From: Symbiodinium kawagutii
Lineage: Eukaryota; Sar; Dinophyceae; Suessiales; Symbiodiniaceae
Assembly: GCA_009767595.1 (NCBI GenBank)
Contig: VSDK01028403.1
Coordinates: 1,093-65,092, forward strand
Direction of reading: 5' to 3'
Length of the DNA stretch: 64,000 nucleotides
How positions within the stretch are numbered: the first letter of the stretch is position 1; every line of letters begins with the position of its first letter. The notes under the pieces are model-generated. The model was given only the letters and a program-made list of their open reading frames with translations, made no database searches and was not told the origin of the DNA. A program made the position numbers and the translations under genes. Positions 1-9,949 of the stretch are shown piece after piece.

Positions 1-811
1 TCTGTGGTAGGAAGCCTGGCTTGGATAGCAAGACAAGCTCGCCCCGACATCGCCTACCGAGTGTCAAAATTGCAGACATCGATCAAAGGGAGCGACCTGC
101 GCTACTTTGGCAGAAGCAAATCGTGCAGTGAACTTTGCTGTTGACAACATGGAGCTTGTGAAGCTCAGGTTTCCAGTTGGATGGATTGATTGGCAGGATT
201 TCGCCATCCTGACCATTACCGATGCTTCGTTCAGCAACGAGCCTGGTTTCAAATCACAGCAAGGACGTGCCACGTTCATTGCATCAGCCAAGGAGCTGAA
301 ATCCCAGACCGAGACACTTCGTGTTTTTCCATTGTCGTTTTCCAGTACGACGATTAAGCGCGTCTGTCGGAGTACGCTACAGGCCGAAACGTATTCGCTA
401 CAAAGTGGCCTGGAAATCGGAGATAAACTCCGTGGGCTACTTGGAGAAGTCCAAGGCCACATCATCAACCTGAGGCAATGGGAAGAGCAATCCAGAGAGA
501 AGATTCCACACCTTGCTCTCACGGATTGCAGGTCACTGTCGGACCATCTGGACGCAGAGGTTCCGGCGAAGGTGACAGACAAACGTCTGGGGATTGAACT
601 GAGTGCGATCCACGAAAATCTTTGGAAGGACGGACGCAGAACATTCCGATCCATGAAGGGAGGTGACCAAGTCCGTTGGACCTCTACTTCAACGATGGTT
701 GCGGACGCACTCACGAAATTGATGAGACCAGATCTGCTGATAAAGGTCCTGAACAGCAATCTGATCCGAGTGGAAGGTATTGAGACGCACCGAGCCAAGA
801 AGAAGCGCTGA
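1..811 (+). pseudogene. Ty1/copia retrotransposon pol remnant (end of RT plus RNase H)
   Basis: This is the C-terminal part of a copia polyprotein. Frame 1 from base 1 reads VVGSLAWIARQARPDIAYRV, the conserved copia block just after the reverse transcriptase. At about base 88-92 the frame shifts by one base and continues as LAEANRAVNFA to the stop at 809-811. The RNase H region shows the expected order of acidic residues: TDASFS (about base 218), QAETYS (about 380), TDCRSL (about 523) and VADALTK (about 700). RNase H would degrade the RNA strand during reverse transcription. The element is cut by the window edge, and I see no recognisable LTR or polypurine tract downstream. The frameshift makes this copy non-functional unless it is an assembly error. 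Recognition of the family is firm; clade within copia is not. Confidence 0.85.
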
Positions 812-1141
812 CTTAATTAGTTTCAATGTACAGCACACATGACCCCTGAAGACTTGGTTGAGTGTGAAGAGAACCTAGTCACGCGCCAGGTTGTCATGTG
901 TAACTTTCACATCCCCCGCTGACATGGGCTCAACAGGGCCCTTGAGTCATTCGCGGCGCGCAAAACATGGAGTGCTGAGACATCGGACTGTCACGATACC
1001 GATCAGTTTCCATACGTAGTGACCCCGTAAGGAAATTGACGGCAGTTTCCAAAAAAGGATCGCCTATAGGTTATAGGAACACTGAGTTGTTTGAGATGAA
1101 GTGATGGTGTGAATGGTGGAAAGTGATGATGATGGTGTTTT
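812..1141. other. Non-coding flank after the copia remnant
   Basis: Unique-looking sequence follows the pol stop codon. It may include the element's 3' untranslated region and LTR, but the partner LTR lies outside the window so the end cannot be defined. A weak imperfect inverted repeat (GGAAATTGAC...GTTTCC) sits near 1031-1052. Confidence 0.4.
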
Positions 1142-1144
1142 TTG

Positions 1145-1395
1145 TCTCTGGTGACACTCCCTTGGTTGTTACACTTGGCTGTGACACTTACTTGGCTGTG
1201 TCACTTCCTTTGGCTGTGTCACTTCCTTGGCTGTGTCACTTCCTTGGCTGTGTCACTTACTTGGCAGTGTCACTTGTTTGGCTGTTGCACTTACTTGGCT
1301 GTGACACTTTCTTGGCTGCGACATTTACTTGGCTACAACACTGACATGACTATGACACTGACATGGCCGTGACATCTTGCTGGCTACGACGTTTA
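1145..1395. repeat. Minisatellite, unit about 17-18 bp (ACTTxCTTGGCTGTGxC)
   Basis: About a dozen imperfect direct copies of a unit such as TTACTTGGCTGTGACAC or TTCCTTGGCTGTGTCAC lie head to tail. Units diverge toward the 3' end (ATGGCCGTGACAT, TGGCTACGACG). The unit is not a multiple of three, so the repetitive open frames across it (LAVSL-type peptides) are by-products and not a gene. Confidence 0.9.
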
Positions 1396-1407
1396 CTTTG
1401 CAATTAC

Positions 1408-1462
1408 ATGATGATGATGATGATGATGACGATGACGATGAGGATGACGATGATGATGATGA
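1408..1462. repeat. (GAT)n microsatellite
   Basis: An interrupted GAT/GAC array lies immediately upstream of a copy of the dispersed ACGATTTTGACTT repeat module, an arrangement seen at three other places in the window. Confidence 0.95.
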
Positions 1463-1486
1463 CATGTTACAAAAGTCACGAGGAAC

Positions 1487-1745
1487 CGACAGTTTTTAAC
1501 GATTTTGACTTCCGAACGTGATTTTCTTGTTTTCCAAAGTACGCACGACAATCTCAGTTTTTTTACGATTTTGACTTCCAAATGTGCGTTTTGTGTAGAT
1601 GAAACCCAATTTTTGCCGATCCATGTCCCAAGTGACCTCCGCATGCACCCGCCGTTTTACAGACCCTACCTTTTGACACATCCCAGGCCACAAAACTTTG
1701 TAAAACACAGCATTTCGCGCGTTTTCTATGAACAAATTTCGCACA
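1487..1745 (+). repeat. Dispersed composite repeat, copy 1 (ACGATTTTGACTT module)
   Basis: Two units containing ACGATTTTGACTTCC(A/G)AA are followed by a conserved 3' block: CCGCCGTTTTACAG, then GGCCACAAAACTTTG, then AAAACACAGCATTTCGCG. The same order occurs at 14830-15745 and 48090-48500, and a shortened copy at 49720-50015. No coding capacity is evident. Confidence 0.8.
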
Positions 1746-1945
1746 TTTGCTGATCTCACCAACTGAATGACTGCAGCAGCTTTCAATATGTCGGACGTTT
1801 GGACATCCAGACTTGCTTCGACAAATGGTCAATAAAGTGGATGATTGATGATTTGGGCGTACCTCTATTTTGAAAACACCCATGGGATCCCATGTTAACC
1901 AACCAGCTAGTGGGTGAACATGATTGTTGGGAACAGCTGGAGTAC

Positions 1946-2400
1946 AAGGTTGACTGACCCATCCCTGCAGTGATGGATGAAAGATCAGGACGCCGAAAGG
2001 AGATGCGGTATCCCGAACTCTTGGCGCCAGGCCCGCACCGCCTGCTAGTCTTAGCCTGCGAAGTAGGCGGGCGCTGGCACCGGGACTGCGACACCTTCCT
2101 CCGGCACCTCATCCAAACGCGCGCGCCGCGAGCTCCCGCCGCTGTCCGCCCAAGCGCAGCGGCCGGGTGGCGCCGACGCTGGTGGGGCTTGCTGAGCGTC
2201 GCCGTCCAACAAGCTGTGGCCACGACCGCCTTAGGCGGCGAGTTACTCCTCCCTCCTTCAGCTTTGGCCGGGGATGCGCCGCCTTTGGCCGACATCCTCG
2301 ACCTGGCGCCAGCTTCGGCGCCCAGTCGGCTCCCTCTACGACCCTCGTAAGGGCTGCCCGAGCGGTCCAAAGCGACCTGCGCTGACCCCAACACGCAGGT
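1946..2400 (+). pseudogene. 5'-truncated non-LTR retrotransposon tail (end of reverse transcriptase ORF)
   Basis: A GC-rich block in an AT-rich neighbourhood is open from 1970 to the stop at 2348-2350 and reads ERSGRRKEMRYPEL, then VLACEVGGRWHRD, then WWGLLSVAVQQAVATT, ending SRLPLRPS. From memory of dinoflagellate retrotransposon proteins, the order RKxxxYPELL, V(L/G)xxEVGGRW, a short WxxLLxxAxxxA helix and a final SRLPxR is typical of the extreme C terminus of LINE-like reverse transcriptases. No RT catalytic motifs are present, so it is a 5'-truncated insertion. The 3' flank shows no clear poly-A. The antisense frame over the same bases is also open but has no such motif order. Moderately sure of the family. 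Confidence 0.55.
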
Positions 2401-3150
2401 GCAAAAAGGTGTGAGGAAAAAAAATTACATGTTTTGACTTGTTTTTGCTAGGTTACTTTGGCAGCTTGTTATTTGCCTTGCCAGTGCAATTGCTCGTTAC
2501 TTGGTTGATACTCCTCGTTGCTGTGACGTGCCTCCTCCGGTGGTTCAAGGTCTTGTATCACAAGCCTTCAATTCTGACGTCATATCCAACGCTCTTTCAT
2601 GCAAAGTAGCTCGTTGGAATGTATAGTCATCCTGCGACATAGTGAAACATTCATTAGCCGAACTTTAGAATACATAGTGAGAACCAACGGTTTGACTCGA
2701 GGAGACGGCGATGAAAAAAAACAACGGTTTGAGGGATTCAGCTTGGGGGAGCTACCGTTCATAACCATCATCAACCATTCTCAATCCCTATCAGTAACCC
2801 CTGATTAAACCATGATACAACCACTTGTTGAACCACTATCAACCATAATTGAGCAACCATTAATATCTAAAGCCATTGGTTAACCCTTATGGTCACTAAT
2901 AGGTATTAATATAACCATTAATACCAAAAAAACATTAATACCTATTGAATCCTGTTAGTAATCGTTCAGCCTTTTAGGTCGATTAGTACCCTATAACAAT
3001 ACTACCATTAAGCAACCCCTAATCCTCGTGAAGCCTTGTAAAGTCATTGGTCGAACACCCTTTGGGGGAGCTGTCGTCGTGCTTTCGCGCCCTAGGCCTC
3101 GATCACTTGCAATGTGCTCCCTCCAGATGCGAAGTCATCGTGCGCCGGAT
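2401..3150. other. AT-rich intergenic or intronic sequence
   Basis: No gene is visible. From about 2800 to 2990 the sequence is rich in short ACCATTAATA/AACCATTAA words. Nothing in it has usable coding potential. Confidence 0.5.
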
Positions 3151-3154
3151 TGGT

Positions 3155-3640
3155 GACAGTGGTGATGGATGGCGGGTTGATGGTTAAGTGGTGGTGAAAT
3201 CATGGTGAATTGATGGTGGATGGAAGGTGGATGGATGGTTGATTGATGGTTGATTGATGGTTAATCACGGTTTCATGTGTGGTGAAATGATGGTGAATCC
3301 ATGGTGATTTGATGGGGGATTGATGGAGAACGGTAGGTTGAACTGATGGTGAATTGATGGTGCATGGATGGTTGGTTGATGTTTAATCATGGTTTCATTC
3401 GTGTTGAAATGATGGTGAATGATGGCGGGCAATGATAGTGAATAATGCTTCACACTATTGAACAGATTATTATTGTGGTGCTTACGGGGCAGTTATTGGT
3501 ACGTGTGGTGAATGATGGTTCAATAGTCGGTAATGATGTTTCTTACTGGGTACGTGATGGTTGATATTGCCTAAACTTGGTGAACATGATGGTGAATGAT
3601 TGGTGAACAACCATTTTGTCATTGATTAAAAGAAGTAAAA
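3155..3640. repeat. Degenerate TGATGG/TGGTGAAT repeat tract
   Basis: The tract consists of imperfect copies of words such as GGATGGTTGATTGATGG and GGTGAAATGATGGTGAAT. A larger unit of about 130 bp appears twice (around 3225-3300 and 3360-3420, sharing GTTTAATCA(C/T)GGTTTCAT). It probably arose by slippage and local duplication. Confidence 0.7.
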
Positions 3641-4218
3641 GCCAATTGCAGGGGGCAGTCACAAGTCATTCATGGACGAATAGTAGTGATTGATATGGAG
3701 CTCGGATTATTTCTCATGCATGATGTTTAGTTGGCAATGGTGATGATGAAAGATGCTTGACGATGAATACATTTTTGTGGATATATAGTGGTTAGTAGTG
3801 GTCAGCGAAAGTTGATAGTGGATGAATATGGCTTAGCAAGACCGGTATATCACAATCACTATCATTTTTTAAAGCCAACCTCGATCATCAACAATGATTG
3901 CAACAAACTCCCGCTCCTTGTTGCTATTACCATTCTTACGGTCCATGGGTTAACAATCAGCAAGAACCATCCAGGTCCTGGCTGTCCTCCAGTTGCGGGC
4001 TCTCTGAAGTTGGCAATCACAAAAGGGACAGTTTCTAGTAGACCCAGGCCATCGTTGGGGGGTTGCAATGAGGGCGGCGCCACGTTGAAGTGAATTGGCG
4101 CAAGAGATGTTGGAGCGAAGATGTTCAAGTGGATGATCTTGGCAATCTTGGAGCCCCAGACGATTCGTAAATAAAGCAACACGAATTGTCAATAAAAGAA
4201 GGAAGCAAATCAAGCTAT
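3641..4218. other. No gene recognised
   Basis: Ordinary AT-rich sequence with overlapping short open frames on both strands (around 3788-4231), none with a recognisable motif. Confidence 0.4.
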
Positions 4219-4338
4219 GGTGTTTTCTCAAAATAGGGGACCCTCAGAGCATCTCAGAGCTACAGTTGGTTCATTACTTACTCTAAATGGTTGATATGAG
4301 ATGATATGCGGGGTTCCCTGTTTGGAGAAACAACCATA
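4219..4338. mobile_element. TIR element family F (CTCAAAATAGGGG ends)
   Basis: Left end GTTTTCTCAAAATAGGGGA and right end TTCCCTGTTTGGAGAAACAACC form imperfect inverted repeats around a short core containing TTGGTTCATTACT. Related copies lie at 28620, 40768, 59036 and elsewhere. It is non-autonomous and carries no open frame. Confidence 0.6.
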
Positions 4339-5027
4339 TCATGGAAATTGCTCTAAGTATGCACTGGTTATCATTCACCTTCTCAAGACAAGCCAATCTT
4401 TGGGCTAGCACCCCAAAGCTTGAAGGGCTGGGAAAACCTCGCCCTAATGAAACTCAGGAAAGCCCTTGGCATGAGATGTTTGAGAATAAGATGATGCAGG
4501 ATATACAGAGGACTTCTCTGTGAACCTACTCAAAATGCCGAGCGCTGCCTCATAATGTGACCCCGGGCAGTCCTCAAGCCCTTCACATTCGGCTCCAGGT
4601 ACAATGGATCACGCAGTTGATGATCCAAGCGTTGAGATCGATCCTTGGTTCATGTCGTTCTCACCTCTGGGTTCCCACCCTGCCACGCAAGAGGGCTGAA
4701 GGCCCGGGGATGAGGTAAAAAGGCGAAGGCAAACAATCCGGTAACAGGAAACAAGTTTATGTTCTGACCGCGTATTGGAGGTGTATATTCTAGTCGGCCG
4801 TTTCAAACATTATTTTTTTCAAAGATGACCTAGGGATGATTCTCGAATTGACCATCATTGACCAATTTGTTGCCCATTGGTTTTAGCCGCCAACCAGATT
4901 TGCCGAGGGCACAGCTTTGCTGAGGGCACAGTATGAAAAGATTCGTTGATTACACCGATCGCAGGGTATTTTGCGCACCCGGCAACTGCGTGCCATCAGA
5001 CATTCTTCATTGACTATAGCAGCATGC
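4339..5027. other. No gene recognised
   Basis: Mixed sequence without coding signal. A small family A-like 3' end (GCCGCCAACCAG) is visible near 4888-4899. Confidence 0.4.
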
Positions 5028-5126
5028 TACGAGGTGATGGCTTTAAACATGTTCTATTTTTCAATTTGCGATGGTTGGTTGATGAACTAATTAATGTTTC
5101 TCAGAGGGTTGAAGCCACCAACCAGA
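5028..5126. mobile_element. TIR element family A, degenerate copy
   Basis: The internal pattern of family A is present (GGCTTTAAACATG, GATGGTTGGTTGA, GTTTCTCAGAGGGTTGAAGCC) and it ends in CCACCAACCAG. The left end has diverged. Confidence 0.55.
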
Positions 5127-5369
5127 TATGTTTCACATCTTTTTTCCTCAATGTTTTGCATGTGCAGCTCCAAGCATCGCCCTGGCATTGAGGGGTGTGA
5201 TAGATGTACCTCCCCCCATCCTGACTCTTGGCAGCAACTCCTCCCGTGGAGCCGATGCTGATGAGCTGACTGAACATGCGGGAGCAATGCAAGTACTGTA
5301 GGTATATGGCGAGCTGGGTCAATATTAATCACATTTTATAATTATATAACCATTAATAATCGGGGATAG

Positions 5370-5452
5370 TGACCAACCAGTTCATAAGGAAACCAATGGT
5401 TGATGATGGGGAACCAGGGGGACTAAGGGTTTTGACTCACAGCCATATTATG
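5370..5452. mobile_element. Family G repeat (ACCAACCA...GACTCACAGCCATA)
   Basis: It contains AACCAATGGTTGATGATGGGG, AACCAGGGGGACTAAGG and TTTTGACTCACAGCCATA. The same word order recurs at about 11004, 13983 (reversed), 46595 (reversed) and 55915. Confidence 0.55.
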
Positions 5453-5500
5453 CCAGGTGCAGGTGCAATGTATGTCAAGTTGTGTTTTTGTTTTTGTGTA

Positions 5501-5611
5501 CCCTCTGGTAAACTAACATGGCAATTATAAATCCTCCATTAATGGATGATCTCCTTGGGTTTTCCCAACAAAATGGTGGATTTTCCATTGCTATGTTAGT
5601 TTACCAGAGGG
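5501..5611. mobile_element. TIR element family B, Tc1/mariner-like MITE, copy 1
   Basis: Nearly perfect terminal inverted repeats begin CCCTCTGGTAAACTAACAT and are flanked on both sides by TA (5499-5500 and 5612-5613), as expected for a Tc1/mariner-type target duplication. The element is 111 bp and has no open frame. Both ends carry splice-site-like sequence (CTG|GTAAAC and TTTACCAG|AGG). Confidence 0.85.
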
Positions 5612-5613
5612 TA

Positions 5614-6102
5614 GGTGTTTGTATACCGACCCCATTCCTTCGGGAGACATGATTGGACATGCATTTATCTATGCACACGTGTTTTTGTTACACCTTCATG
5701 TGCAGGTGTGCTCATCACAGAAGGTGTCCGACCAAGAAACATTCTCATGTAGCTGCTTCTGGCTGTGACCAGAATGTTGCCACTTTCGGAAACTGCCATG
5801 GTGTGAGCAGTCACTGACGAGCGCAGACGGTGTCACCATATTTTTTTCTGAACTTCTGCATGTCCTGGCAGTTGGTTGGGAGGGAGGTAAGGAGCCAGGG
5901 TTAACCATAGACCTTCAAAGAGGGAAAGTAAGGAGCTACTAGAAGTGTTCCAACCAAATGGTAGGTTTTTGTGGTTCAGAAGAGGCCTGGGATATGTTTC
6001 CCCATTCGAGGATGAGGGCCTTCCAAATCCTCAGTGGAGCCCTGGACCATGCGATAACAACTGCCTCAGCCATGGGATTGCTGACGCTCCTCTAGGTTAT
6101 TG
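5614..6102. other. No gene; contains a family H motif at 5888-5962
   Basis: The only structure seen is one copy of the H motif, which runs GGAGCCAGGG, CTTCAAAGAGGG, AGGAGCTACTAGAAGTG and CCAACCAAATGGTAGG. The same word order is found at 18823, 32819, 51995, 54229, 59524 and 61722. Confidence 0.5.
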
Positions 6103-6180
6103 CTGGCTGGTGCTTTTAAGCATTCTTATTTTCCCTAGTAGTTATTAACAAATGGTTGGTGGACTAATACTTTTCATAAG
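6103..6180. mobile_element. TIR element family A, 3' end degraded
   Basis: It starts CTGGCTGGTGCTTTTAAGC, has TTTTCCCTAGTAGTTATTAAC and AAATGGTTGGTGGACTAATA, and then loses the CCACCAACCAG terminus. Confidence 0.65.
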
Positions 6181-6324
6181 GCACTGGGCTCAGGCCGTCA
6201 CGTGGCGTGACCTGTCACCCACTGACTTGGGGTGCGAACTGGGTCGCGACATGTTTGGTTTTGCCATGGTTCCTCCCGCGGTTGGCGGACTGATGAGTTC
6301 CCTCGTGTGATTGTGGCAAATTAG

Positions 6325-7035
6325 GTGTCTTTGTCGACTCAGGGCATTTGGACTTGTTCCGCCGGATCGATGCCTCCAATTGCACAGGTCTTGCACAGTG
6401 AGATGATGTCGAAGACTAGTCAGACACGTCCTTTTGCCACACTTCACCTATCGGTGGTGCTACGCTCTGCCGTCAGCCATGGCAAGGATCTCCACTTGGT
6501 GGCTGCGATTCAGTTTGCAGCGACCATGGGCGAGTCGAAGGAAGCAGATGTTGGTAACTCTGGTTTTGGGACGTTCATGGCAGATGATATCCTTACCTCT
6601 ATGGGTGGATCAACCAAGCTTTCTGACACTGGCGCAGCCATGGTGGCACATTCGGCTGCCCTCACCAAGTCTATCTTTTTGATAATTGGAAGTTGTCCAC
6701 ATCCTGTCGGCTACGTGGAGACCTCTGGCTTTGCTTCAGAGCTACCTGATTACGATGCCGTGTTCAAGCCAGCAACTGTGATGAGCATTGCGCTCACCAT
6801 GGGCCCTAGCAATCCCCATGGCGATTCGATGTTGGTTGCTCCTTCTGGGTGTGATGCAACTCGTGCTGCAAGTTTTCATCAGGGAGTGACGGACCGGGCT
6901 TTTGGCTACAATGCAAGAATCCGGCGTGGGCAAAGTGAGTTAGGAGAAACCAGTGCTTTTGGCCAAGGGCTGCCTTTTTGTGTCCCTGACACGTCTCTTG
7001 GATGTTACATCCAAGTGTTTTGCTACCTTTGGTAG
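6325..7035 (+). CDS. Unassigned 236-codon open reading frame
   Basis: This is the longest uninterrupted frame in the window that is not explained by simple repeats or a known element. A stop (6322-6324) precedes a GTG at 6325, and the frame runs to TAG at 7033-7035. An eukaryotic start at GTG is unlikely, so it is better viewed as an exon or a piece of a decayed element. Composition is fairly even in small residues (Ala, Gly, Ser, Thr) with several MG and AA pairs (FMADDILTSMGGST, GAAMVAHSAAL). I see no catalytic motif, signal peptide or transmembrane segment. No family is recognised. Neighbours are a family A element upstream and an A 3' end at 7405-7432. It could be an old retroelement gag-like region or a host exon. 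Confidence 0.35.
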   Translation: MSLSTQGIWTCSAGSMPPIAQVLHSEMMSKTSQTRPFATLHLSVVLRSAVSHGKDLHLVAAIQFAATMGESKEADVGNSGFGTFMADDILTSMGGSTKLSDTGAAMVAHSAALTKSIFLIIGSCPHPVGYVETSGFASELPDYDAVFKPATVMSIALTMGPSNPHGDSMLVAPSGCDATRAASFHQGVTDRAFGYNARIRRGQSELGETSAFGQGLPFCVPDTSLGCYIQVFCYLW

Positions 7036-7585
7036 GCATTTTCCCCTTTGCACAGCATGGGGATTATTTCTGTAAGTGTTTGAAGCCACTACTTGTGAAT
7101 GTCATTGAGCCGCTAGTGTGATGATTCCACTAGCGGTTGTTGGCGAGGTATACCCTGAGGTAGCTGCAGGTCATTCTCTCTTGGTCCATGTGGGTGTGCG
7201 TGACCAGCCATGAGCATGCACGCCACTTGATTTGGAGTTCTGATTTGGGGCAACCTTTTGATGGCATCGCGGAAAGCTTGCCGTTTTAGGCATGTTCCCA
7301 TCCGGTGAAATCACCTGGGTGAACCTTTCGCTTTGGTAAAAGAGTCCTGTCAACGCCTTCTGGCCGGGGCAGGGCTCAGGTCCGCAAGGGAGCGATAATA
7401 CTTTTCATAGGGGTGATTCAACCACCAACCAGATTAGCACATCATGGTAGTCGATTGGGTGAACTTTTGCAATGCTGAATGGCAATGATGAACTTCGACG
7501 ATGCTAAATAATCCTTGATGTGTTGCTGGTGAATGACGCTTTCCCCCTGATGCTCTCCCAAGTGAAGTTGTGACGTTTGATATAT
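7036..7585. other. No gene; family A 3' end at 7405-7432
   Basis: CTTTTCATAGGGGTGATTCAACCACCAACCAG at 7401-7432 is the isolated right end of a family A element. The rest shows nothing recognisable. Confidence 0.45.
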
Positions 7586-7702
7586 TGAATGAACGAATGA
7601 ATGAATGAATAAATGAATGGAATGGAATGGAATGGAATGGAATGAAAATGAAAATGAAAATGAAATGAAATGAAATGAAATGAAATGAATGAATGAATGA
7701 AT
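7586..7702. repeat. Compound (GAAT)n/(GGAAT)n/(GAAAAT)n/(GAAAT)n microsatellite
   Basis: The array passes from GAAT to GGAAT, then GAAAAT, GAAAT and back to GAAT without interruption, which shows stepwise unit change within a single array. Confidence 0.95.
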
Positions 7703-7894
7703 TTATTGGTACATATCCAATATACGCGTAAAAATGTCGTGTATCGTGATTCGATTTTCGAAAACTCACAGTTTACATTTACCTAAATGCATATTCAAGT
7801 GTATTGGCAATAAGTCACAAACAAACAGACACACACACATACATACATTTTGTGTATTCGTATTTATGTATTCTTGTATTTGTTTTAATAGATG

Positions 7895-8060
7895 ATAAAT
7901 AGATAGATAGATAGATAGATCGATAGATAGATAGATAGATAGATAATGAATGATTGAATAGATACATAATTTTTTATTTTTACAAATGCATATATTGATC
8001 TATATCTACGATAAATATAAAATAGATCAATATATATATATATATATATATTTGTGTGTG
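7895..8060. repeat. (GATA)n and (TA)n microsatellites
   Basis: About a dozen GATA units (7895-7945) are followed by AT-rich sequence and a (TA) run near 8030-8052. Confidence 0.9.
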
Positions 8061-8111
8061 TATCTTATTCACATCTCTTCACACTGTTCCCGCGGTGACC
8101 GCCGTTCCAAG

Positions 8112-8195
8112 GAACCGCTCCACCATGGACCTGGCCATGGCCATCGTGGATATTTATCGCGTCCGGAAGATCAAGGAGGCGCTGGGGTGGCCGTG
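8112..8195 (+). CDS. Candidate internal exon, family unknown
   Basis: A sharp GC-rich island follows the AT microsatellites. After a possible acceptor (TTCCAAG) the frame reads NRSTMDLAMAIVDIYRVRKI and continues KEALGWPW, ending at a strong donor GTGAGG at 8196. Nearly every third codon position is G or C, unlike either flank and like the SET gene at the end of the window. The frame closes at a stop (TGA, 8197-8199) just inside the presumed intron. It lies 1.0 kb upstream of the bestrophin-like exons on the same strand and could belong to the same gene, but I cannot place it in the bestrophin fold. Confidence 0.4.
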
Positions 8196-8276
8196 GTGAG
8201 GCCGTCGGGAGGGGAGAAGTAGCACTGAAAGGGGAGGATTCTTAGGGTTAGTATGGGGAAATATGTAGGGAATATG

Positions 8277-8390
8277 ATGGTTGATAGTTGATGGTGGTGG
8301 TGATGATGATGGTGATGATGATGGTTGATGATGATGGTGGTGGTGATGATGGTGATGATGGTGGTGGTGACGATGATGCTATCGTTTGAG
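8277..8390. repeat. (GAT/GGT)n imperfect microsatellite
   Basis: GATGGT and GATGAT units fill the tract. The antisense poly-His frame here is a by-product. A TG-rich tract follows at about 8565-8615. Confidence 0.9.
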
Positions 8391-9233
8391 CACTGTATCG
8401 ATAGTGATGTGTTCGTCAATGACATGTCCACACATTTGTGACACCGACGCAAGCACCGACTTGGGAATCTATATTTGTAAATTACATATGTAAATGCAAA
8501 TGTGTATGTATGATTCGTTACTCCGTGCCAATTAACGTGTGTATGTATCCAAACACAGATGGATTCATGCATGTGTGTGTGTGCGTGCATGTGCGAGTAA
8601 GTGTGTGCGTGTGCCCTTCTGCATTGACAGAGGCATTTAGGTGCAAGCTTGTGTGTGCACTTGGTGATTGCTGCTATCAACAGCCTTGGGTAGTCATCAA
8701 CCCCCTGAATTTCTCAAAAGTGAATCCCACGATCGTATTGCATCGCAAAATGATGTCCAAAGTGTTGTTTGGTTGAGCGATGAAATTTGGATTAGAGATG
8801 CCAGCTCACTCACCGCCATCAATTAGTATGAACTTGACTTTTACTATTATATAGACACATTGCCCTAAGCAGCTATTAGAACTAGTTAATTATAGATTGT
8901 AAACTCATTCTCCAAAAGTAAAACCCTGGTTTCAGTATGTTTCTGATTGATTTCAGGCAGTACCCGGCTAGACAAAGATCAACAAGAAGGATTAGTTGAT
9001 AAGGATTGGCTTCAGTCACCAAGATGCTCGGGATGTGATGCTTTTATACCGATACCATCCTTTATTCATACATGACTGGTGCTTCCGGATGGTCAGCGGT
9101 GTTTAACGATAATAGCTTTTTGGTTATGATGCGTTACTTGGATGATCATCCCACTTAGGAACTGGTTTAAAGTCATGGTAGCCACCCTAAGTGGGTAGTA
9201 CTGGAGGTCTGACCAGCACTGGCTGCGTGCAAG

Positions 9234-9350
9234 GTGCCCTTTCCGTTCCCTTACTCGCAGATGGTGCTGCTGATGTTGACTGTGTACACCCTGGTCACTC
9301 CCGTGATCGCCAGCCAGTTGATAGATTCCTGGATCATGGCGACTTTGGCC
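9234..9350 (+). CDS. Bestrophin-like protein, exon piece 1 (transmembrane segment)
   Basis: The frame reads VPFPFPYSQMVLLMLTVYTL then VTPVIASQLIDSWIMATLA. PFPFPY(A/S)Q followed by a hydrophobic helix is the signature of the bestrophin (UPF0187) family, membrane anion channels that form pentamers. The block corresponds to the strongly conserved segment before the PFGxDxNDLP motif. Upstream the frame stays open back to 9213, through LAACK. The exact acceptor is unclear (an AG occurs at 9215-9216 and AAG at 9231-9233). The 3' end is also unresolved. The only donor-like site near the end of homology is a GC type after ATTTG. The next coding pieces are at 9899 and 10862 on the same strand. Family call is firm, boundaries are not. 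Confidence 0.75.
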
Positions 9351-9898
9351 GGGCACTCAAACACCGGACCCAGGGATGTAAGGACGTTTAGATGGGGATG
9401 TATGATGATGTATAGGGTGGTGGCCTGCAGGACTTGCGATAGCGTCAATCAAAAGCTTCCAGTATGCCACTTCACGAGTAGGAATCAGATGTCATTCACA
9501 TTGTTGAACCAGCAGCTTCAAGTAATTTCAAGTAGCAATGCCCGAACGTTGCGGGTACAATACCATTGGTCCCAATGGTGTTGTTTTCGTGGTGGAGCGC
9601 CTTCCGGACGGCATTTCCACCAGAACAGAGCTTTCAGGTTCCAATGTCCTGGTGATCCCCACCCAGCTTGAAACTTCTTTTGTGTCCATTTCAAGCCACC
9701 ATGTATCGCAAAAGAACCAACAAGTGAACATCCAAACATTCACAAATTCAAGCTATTGTTCTTCATTGATTTGAAGAGCTGCTTGGTTTTGACGTACGGC
9801 GTAGTGGTGTTCATCCCGTATTTTGTTCAGTTCCAACGCGACATGACAGCTTCGGGCATGACCAGGCGCCCTATGTGCCTGATTGTGCCTGTAACGAG

Positions 9899-9949
9899 GC
9901 CACCTTCTGCGTGACCACGGCATTCTGGTCCCTCTATCAGATTGCTGAC
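9899..9949 (+). CDS. Bestrophin-like protein, exon piece 2
   Basis: The frame reads ATFCVTTAFWSLYQIAD and ends at a GT donor (GTGCCT) at 9950. In bestrophins a hydrophobic helix ending in (L/I)xxIAxE runs directly into the E(I/L)EQPFGxDxNDLP block, and piece 3 supplies exactly that continuation in phase. The start could be after CGAG at 9898 or earlier, since the frame remains open back to about 9835. With the 9899 start, the three pieces give about 58 residues between FPFPY and PFG, close to what I recall for protist and plant members. Confidence 0.65.

Noticed and set aside
64-798. Long minus-strand frame opposite the copia RNase H
   Set aside because: Antisense shadow of a conserved plus-strand frame with clear copia motifs.
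1783-2394. 203-codon minus-strand frame opposite the LINE tail
   Set aside because: The plus strand carries the ordered YPELL, EVGGRW and SRLPLR motifs. The minus frame has none.
8171-8680. 169-codon minus-strand frame
   Set aside because: Most of it is the GAT/GGT and TG repeats. No domain is seen.
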